Assembly: GCA_003165495.1 (NCBI GenBank)
Contig: PMMB01000292.1
Coordinates: forward strand, 1-8,995
Direction of reading: 5' to 3'
DNA: 8,995 nt
Origin: Gammaproteobacteria bacterium
GTDB lineage: Bacteria > Pseudomonadota > Gammaproteobacteria > Steroidobacterales > Steroidobacteraceae
A program made the position numbers and the translations under genes. Of this stretch, positions 6,091-8,995 are shown one piece after another; the first letter of the stretch is position 1; each line of letters starts with the position of its first letter. The notes under the pieces were generated by a model, which was not told the DNA's origin, searched no databases, and saw only the letters and a list, made by a program, of their open reading frames with translations.

Positions 6091-8196
6091 ATGCCACGGA
6101 ATATACTTCTTTTGCAGGAAAACGCCGCAAAGGCTACGATCACTCAAGAGCTGCTTGCCAAGCCAAGCGATGGGCCGTTCGCCGTCGAATGGATCAGAAG
6201 TTGCGCCGCCGCGCTCGATCGATTGAACGACCACACCAAAGATGACATAGCGGCCGTTGTAATTGATTTACTGCTGCCCCAAGGGCAAGAACTCGAGACC
6301 TTTGAGCAGATACTCCAGGCATCACCGCACATTCCGATCTTGGTGCTCAGTAATCCGGAGCAGGAGCAAGTTGCCAAGCAAGCCGTACAACGCGGAGCGC
6401 AAGATTATATTTTAGAGAACCGCCTCGACAGCTACTCATTGTCGAAGGCTCTGCACAACATGCTCGAGCGCGCGGTAAACGCCGAGGCCCTATTTATAGA
6501 AAAGGAGCGTGCGCAAGTCACCCTGAATTCCATCGGTGATGCCGTCATCAGCACCGATGTCGCGGGCAAAGTAACCTATCTCAATCAGGTGGCTGAGGCG
6601 ATGGCAGGCTGGAGAAGCGCAGAGGCGCTAGGCCGCGCTTTTGGCGAAGTGTTCCGAATTATCGACAGCGCAAATCCCGAACGCACCGTGAATCCGATGG
6701 GCGCCGCCATGCAGCAGAATAAAACCGTGGGACTGGGCGGGAGCTGCATCCTAATCCGGCGCGACGGCAGTGAATCCGCCATCGAGGATTCCGCGGCGCC
6801 CATTCACGATCGCAGAGGCCACGTGACGGGCGCCGTGATGGTTTTCCACGATGTGACCAAGATGCGCGAGATGTCGCAGCGGATGTCCTATTTGGCGCAT
6901 CACGACTACCTGACCGACTTGCCCAACCGCTTATTGCTGGATGACCGGCTTGCCCAAGCAATGGCGGCGGCTCGCCGGCAACAGCAACAACTGGCGGTGC
7001 TATTCGTCGACGTGGATCGGTTCAAACACATCAACGACTCCCTGGGCCATGCGATCGGCGATGAACTCCTGCTGTCGATTGCCGGGCGCCTGGTCGCCAG
7101 CGTACGCGGCTCCGATACCGTCAGTCGTCAGGGCGGCGATGAATTCGTGATCCTGCTGTCGACCATAGCGCATGCGGAAGATGCTGCACTCAGTGCAAAC
7201 AAGATACTTACGGCGCTCGGTATGCCTCATCACGTCAAGGAGCACGATCTGCAAATCACCGTCAGTATGGGCATCGGCATCTATCCGGATGATGGGACGG
7301 ATGCAGAGACGCTCGTCAAGAACGCAGACATTGCGATGTTGAACGCCAAGGACAACGGGCGCAATAACTACCAGTTCTTCAAGTCGGACATGAACGAGCA
7401 TGCCCTGGAGCGCCAGTCCCTCGAGAGCGGTTTACGACATGCGCTGGAGCGGCGTGAGTTTGTGCTGCACTACCAGCCGAAAATGGATCTCGAGACCGAG
7501 GCGATTACCGGCGCCGAGGCGCTGATACGCTGGCGGCAACCGGCGCGAGGAATCGTGCTTCCGGAGCAGTTCATACCCATCGCCGAACAATGCGGCTACA
7601 TTGTTCCGATCGGGCGATGGGTGCTGCGCGAAGCGTGTCGCCAGATTCAAGACTGGTTGGACGCGGATCTCGCGCCAATGCCTGTGGCGATCAATGTCTC
7701 GGCAGTGGAATTGCGATCCAAGGACTTCGTTCGAGGTGTTCGCGCCATTCTGCAGGAAACGGGATTGGATGGGCGGTACCTTGAGTTTGAGCTGACCGAA
7801 ACAGCCCTCATGCAGGATCCTAAATCCACGATCGCCGTGCTGCAAGCGCTCAAGGATATGGGAGTGCGGATCACTCTGGATGATTTCGGAACCGGATATT
7901 CCAGCCTGAGCTACTTAAAGCGCTTTCCGATCGACGCCCTGAAAATCGACAAATCGTTCGTACACGGCCTGTGCACCAACGCCGACGACGCCAACATCGT
8001 CAGCGCCGTCATCAATATGGGGAAGAGTTTTCGTCTAAAAGTTATTGCGGAGGGCGTGGAGACACGAGAGCAATTCCTAGCCCTTCAAGCCCAACATTGT
8101 GGCGAGGGACAAGGTCACTATTTCCAAAGGCCGATGGCCTCCAAGGAGTTCGCCAAATTGCTGGGATCCGATTTGTCGGCAACAGTCGTCGCCTGA
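6091..8196 (+). CDS. REC-like/PAS/GGDEF/EAL cyclic di-GMP signalling protein
   Basis: A 701-residue cytosolic protein that may both make and hydrolyse cyclic di-GMP. Domain order: a receiver-like domain (about 3-125), PAS (about 141-258), GGDEF (about 268-430) and EAL (about 445-695). The receiver keeps the phospho-acceptor position D59 and S87, but the acidic pair is Q9/E10 and the usual Lys is E109, so phosphorylation is doubtful. The cyclase has GGDEF at 348-352 and an I-site RGSD at 339-342. The phosphodiesterase motifs are all present: EAL at 476-478, N535 (NVSA), E567/E570 (ELTE), D597/D598 (DDFGTGYSS), K618 (KIDKSF), E654 (AEGVET) and Q674 (GQGHYF). On known EAL requirements it should be active. 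The PAS ligand is unknown. The start at 6091 is chosen over 5992 because of the AAGGA site. It follows the other cyclase after a 226 bp gap and may have its own promoter. Confidence 0.92.
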   Translation: MPRNILLLQENAAKATITQELLAKPSDGPFAVEWIRSCAAALDRLNDHTKDDIAAVVIDLLLPQGQELETFEQILQASPHIPILVLSNPEQEQVAKQAVQRGAQDYILENRLDSYSLSKALHNMLERAVNAEALFIEKERAQVTLNSIGDAVISTDVAGKVTYLNQVAEAMAGWRSAEALGRAFGEVFRIIDSANPERTVNPMGAAMQQNKTVGLGGSCILIRRDGSESAIEDSAAPIHDRRGHVTGAVMVFHDVTKMREMSQRMSYLAHHDYLTDLPNRLLLDDRLAQAMAAARRQQQQLAVLFVDVDRFKHINDSLGHAIGDELLLSIAGRLVASVRGSDTVSRQGGDEFVILLSTIAHAEDAALSANKILTALGMPHHVKEHDLQITVSMGIGIYPDDGTDAETLVKNADIAMLNAKDNGRNNYQFFKSDMNEHALERQSLESGLRHALERREFVLHYQPKMDLETEAITGAEALIRWRQPARGIVLPEQFIPIAEQCGYIVPIGRWVLREACRQIQDWLDADLAPMPVAINVSAVELRSKDFVRGVRAILQETGLDGRYLEFELTETALMQDPKSTIAVLQALKDMGVRITLDDFGTGYSSLSYLKRFPIDALKIDKSFVHGLCTNADDANIVSAVINMGKSFRLKVIAEGVETREQFLALQAQHCGEGQGHYFQRPMASKEFAKLLGSDLSATVVA

Positions 8197-8218
8197 AGTT
8201 AACGCTTGCTGCAATGCA

Positions 8219-8262
8219 TTGTTGACCGGCAGAGCATGCCTGCCGTCGCATTCTGGCAACAA
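8219..8262 (+). terminator. Nested stem-loop after the GGDEF-EAL gene (possible terminator or RNA structure)
   Basis: An outer stem TTGTTG (8219-8224) pairs with CAACAA (8257-8262). It encloses an inner stem CGGCAG (8227-8232) and CTGCCG (8240-8245) with a 7-base loop that itself contains GCATGC. A 10-bp palindrome CAATGCATTG (8212-8221) overlaps the left edge. The structure starts 22 bp after the stop codon. It lacks a following T-run, so intrinsic termination is uncertain. Confidence 0.35.
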
Positions 8263-8278
8263 GGCGCCGCACCCAACA

Positions 8279-8308
8279 TTGACAACGGCCGCCTATCCTT
8301 TGTACGGT
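8279..8308 (+). promoter_or_regulatory. Candidate promoter for the Crp/Fnr-family gene
   Basis: A perfect TTGACA is at 8279-8284. After 18 bases comes a weak -10, TACGGT at 8303-8308 (3 of 6). The -10 lies inside an imperfect dyad GTACGGTAACGAAC at 8302-8315 (5 of 7 positions symmetric), which could be an operator. Transcription would start near 8315, about 20 nt before the GTG start. Confidence 0.4.
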
Positions 8309-8336
8309 AACGAACCCAGATACGTTGCGGAATACT

Positions 8337-8995
8337 GTGAATACTCTTGCTCCATTCCCTACAGAGAACCACTTGCTCGCCGCGCTCCCGGAACCTGAGC
8401 GGCAGCGCTGGTTGCCACAGCTTGAACGCGTCGAGCTGCCTCTCGGCCGGGTGCTTTACGAATCGGGCGGCACGTTGAGCCATGTGTACTTTCCAACGAC
8501 CGCCATTGTCTCACTCCTGTATGTGATGGAGAACGGCGCCTCCGCTGAGATCGCCGTGGTCGGCAATGAGGGCATCGTCGGCATTTCGCTGTTCATGGGC
8601 GGAGAGTCCACGTCGAGCCGAGCAGTAGTGCAAAGCGCGGGACTGGGCTTTCGGCTGGAAGCGCAGACAATGAAGGATGAGTTCGACCGAGCGGGTAGCG
8701 TGCTACACCTGCTGCTGCGCTACACCCAGGCGCTGATCACCCAGATGGCGCAAACGGCGGTGTGCAACCGACACCACTCGCTGGACCAGCAACTATGCCG
8801 GTGGCTGCTGTTGAGTCTGGACCGTCTGCAAGGCAATGAACTGTTGATGACGCAGGAACTGATCGCCAATATGCTAGGTGTGCGCCGCGAAGGCGTGACC
8901 GAGGGCGCTCTTAAGTTACAACAAGCCGGGCTGATTCGTTACGCGCGCGGCCACATTTCAGTGCTCGACCGACCTGGGTTAGAGAAACGCAGCTG
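8337..8995 (+). CDS. Crp/Fnr-family transcriptional regulator, 3'-partial
   Basis: A DNA-binding regulator; 219 residues are visible and the frame is open at the right edge, with perhaps 15-30 residues missing. It starts at GTG 8337 with GGA a few bases upstream. The first residues (MNTLAPFP, then HLLAALPEPERQRW) match the usual beginning of this family as I remember it, which supports the GTG start. The cyclic-nucleotide-binding-like beta-roll spans about residues 30-115, including VYFPTTAIVSLL at 50-61 and AVVGNEGIVGIS at 73-84. A long dimerisation helix follows (about 120-160), then a winged helix-turn-helix with MTQELIANMLGVRREGVTEG at 171-190. No cysteine cluster of the FNR oxygen-sensing type is seen, and the canonical cAMP-pocket Arg/Ser signature is not evident, so the effector is unknown. 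It follows two cyclic di-GMP genes, but a functional link is only a guess. Confidence 0.9.
   Translation, partial: MNTLAPFPTENHLLAALPEPERQRWLPQLERVELPLGRVLYESGGTLSHVYFPTTAIVSLLYVMENGASAEIAVVGNEGIVGISLFMGGESTSSRAVVQSAGLGFRLEAQTMKDEFDRAGSVLHLLLRYTQALITQMAQTAVCNRHHSLDQQLCRWLLLSLDRLQGNELLMTQELIANMLGVRREGVTEGALKLQQAGLIRYARGHISVLDRPGLEKRS

Noticed and set aside
8099..8398. 99-codon plus-strand frame bridging the GGDEF-EAL and Crp/Fnr genes
   Set aside because: It overlaps the EAL C-terminus and the Crp/Fnr start out of frame, has no recognisable domain, and covers the structured leader.

Overview
The window is a GC-rich, densely coded stretch of a proteobacterial chromosome, most likely gammaproteobacterial. 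The clues are an E. coli-type fused chorismate mutase/prephenate dehydrogenase, a proteobacterial PdxH, a DUF484-like sensor joined to GGDEF, and a Crp/Fnr-type regulator of a kind common in beta/gammaproteobacteria. A Steroidobacter/Xanthomonadales-like lineage is a guess from general resemblance only. I see no tRNA, rRNA, CRISPR array, insertion sequence or phage gene.

Layout. (1) Bases 1-2863, plus strand: the end of a fused gamma-alpha subunit and a complete beta subunit of a 2-oxoacid:ferredoxin oxidoreductase (KorAB type), 10 bp apart, clearly an operon. (2) Bases 2875-3579, minus strand: pdxH, pyridoxamine 5'-phosphate oxidase, convergent with korB and only 11 bp from it. (3) Bases 3668-5864, plus strand: the bifunctional tyrA, followed one base after its stop codon by a DUF484/GAF-like diguanylate cyclase. 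The tyrA promoter appears to lie over the first codons of the divergent pdxH. (4) Bases 6091-8196, plus strand: a four-domain REC-like/PAS/GGDEF/EAL protein. (5) Bases 8337-8995, plus strand: a GTG-started Crp/Fnr-family regulator that runs off the right edge.

Functionally the left half is central metabolism: ferredoxin-linked 2-oxoacid metabolism, PLP synthesis, and the chorismate-to-hydroxyphenylpyruvate step of tyrosine synthesis. The right half is signalling: two proteins that make, or make and degrade, cyclic di-GMP, then a transcription factor. The two halves are joined by apparent translational coupling of tyrA to the first cyclase. I found no clearly new multi-gene system. The points most worth a second look are that coupling, the degenerate receiver domain of the GGDEF-EAL protein, a perfect palindrome inside an insertion in PdxH, and the structured leader of the Crp/Fnr gene.
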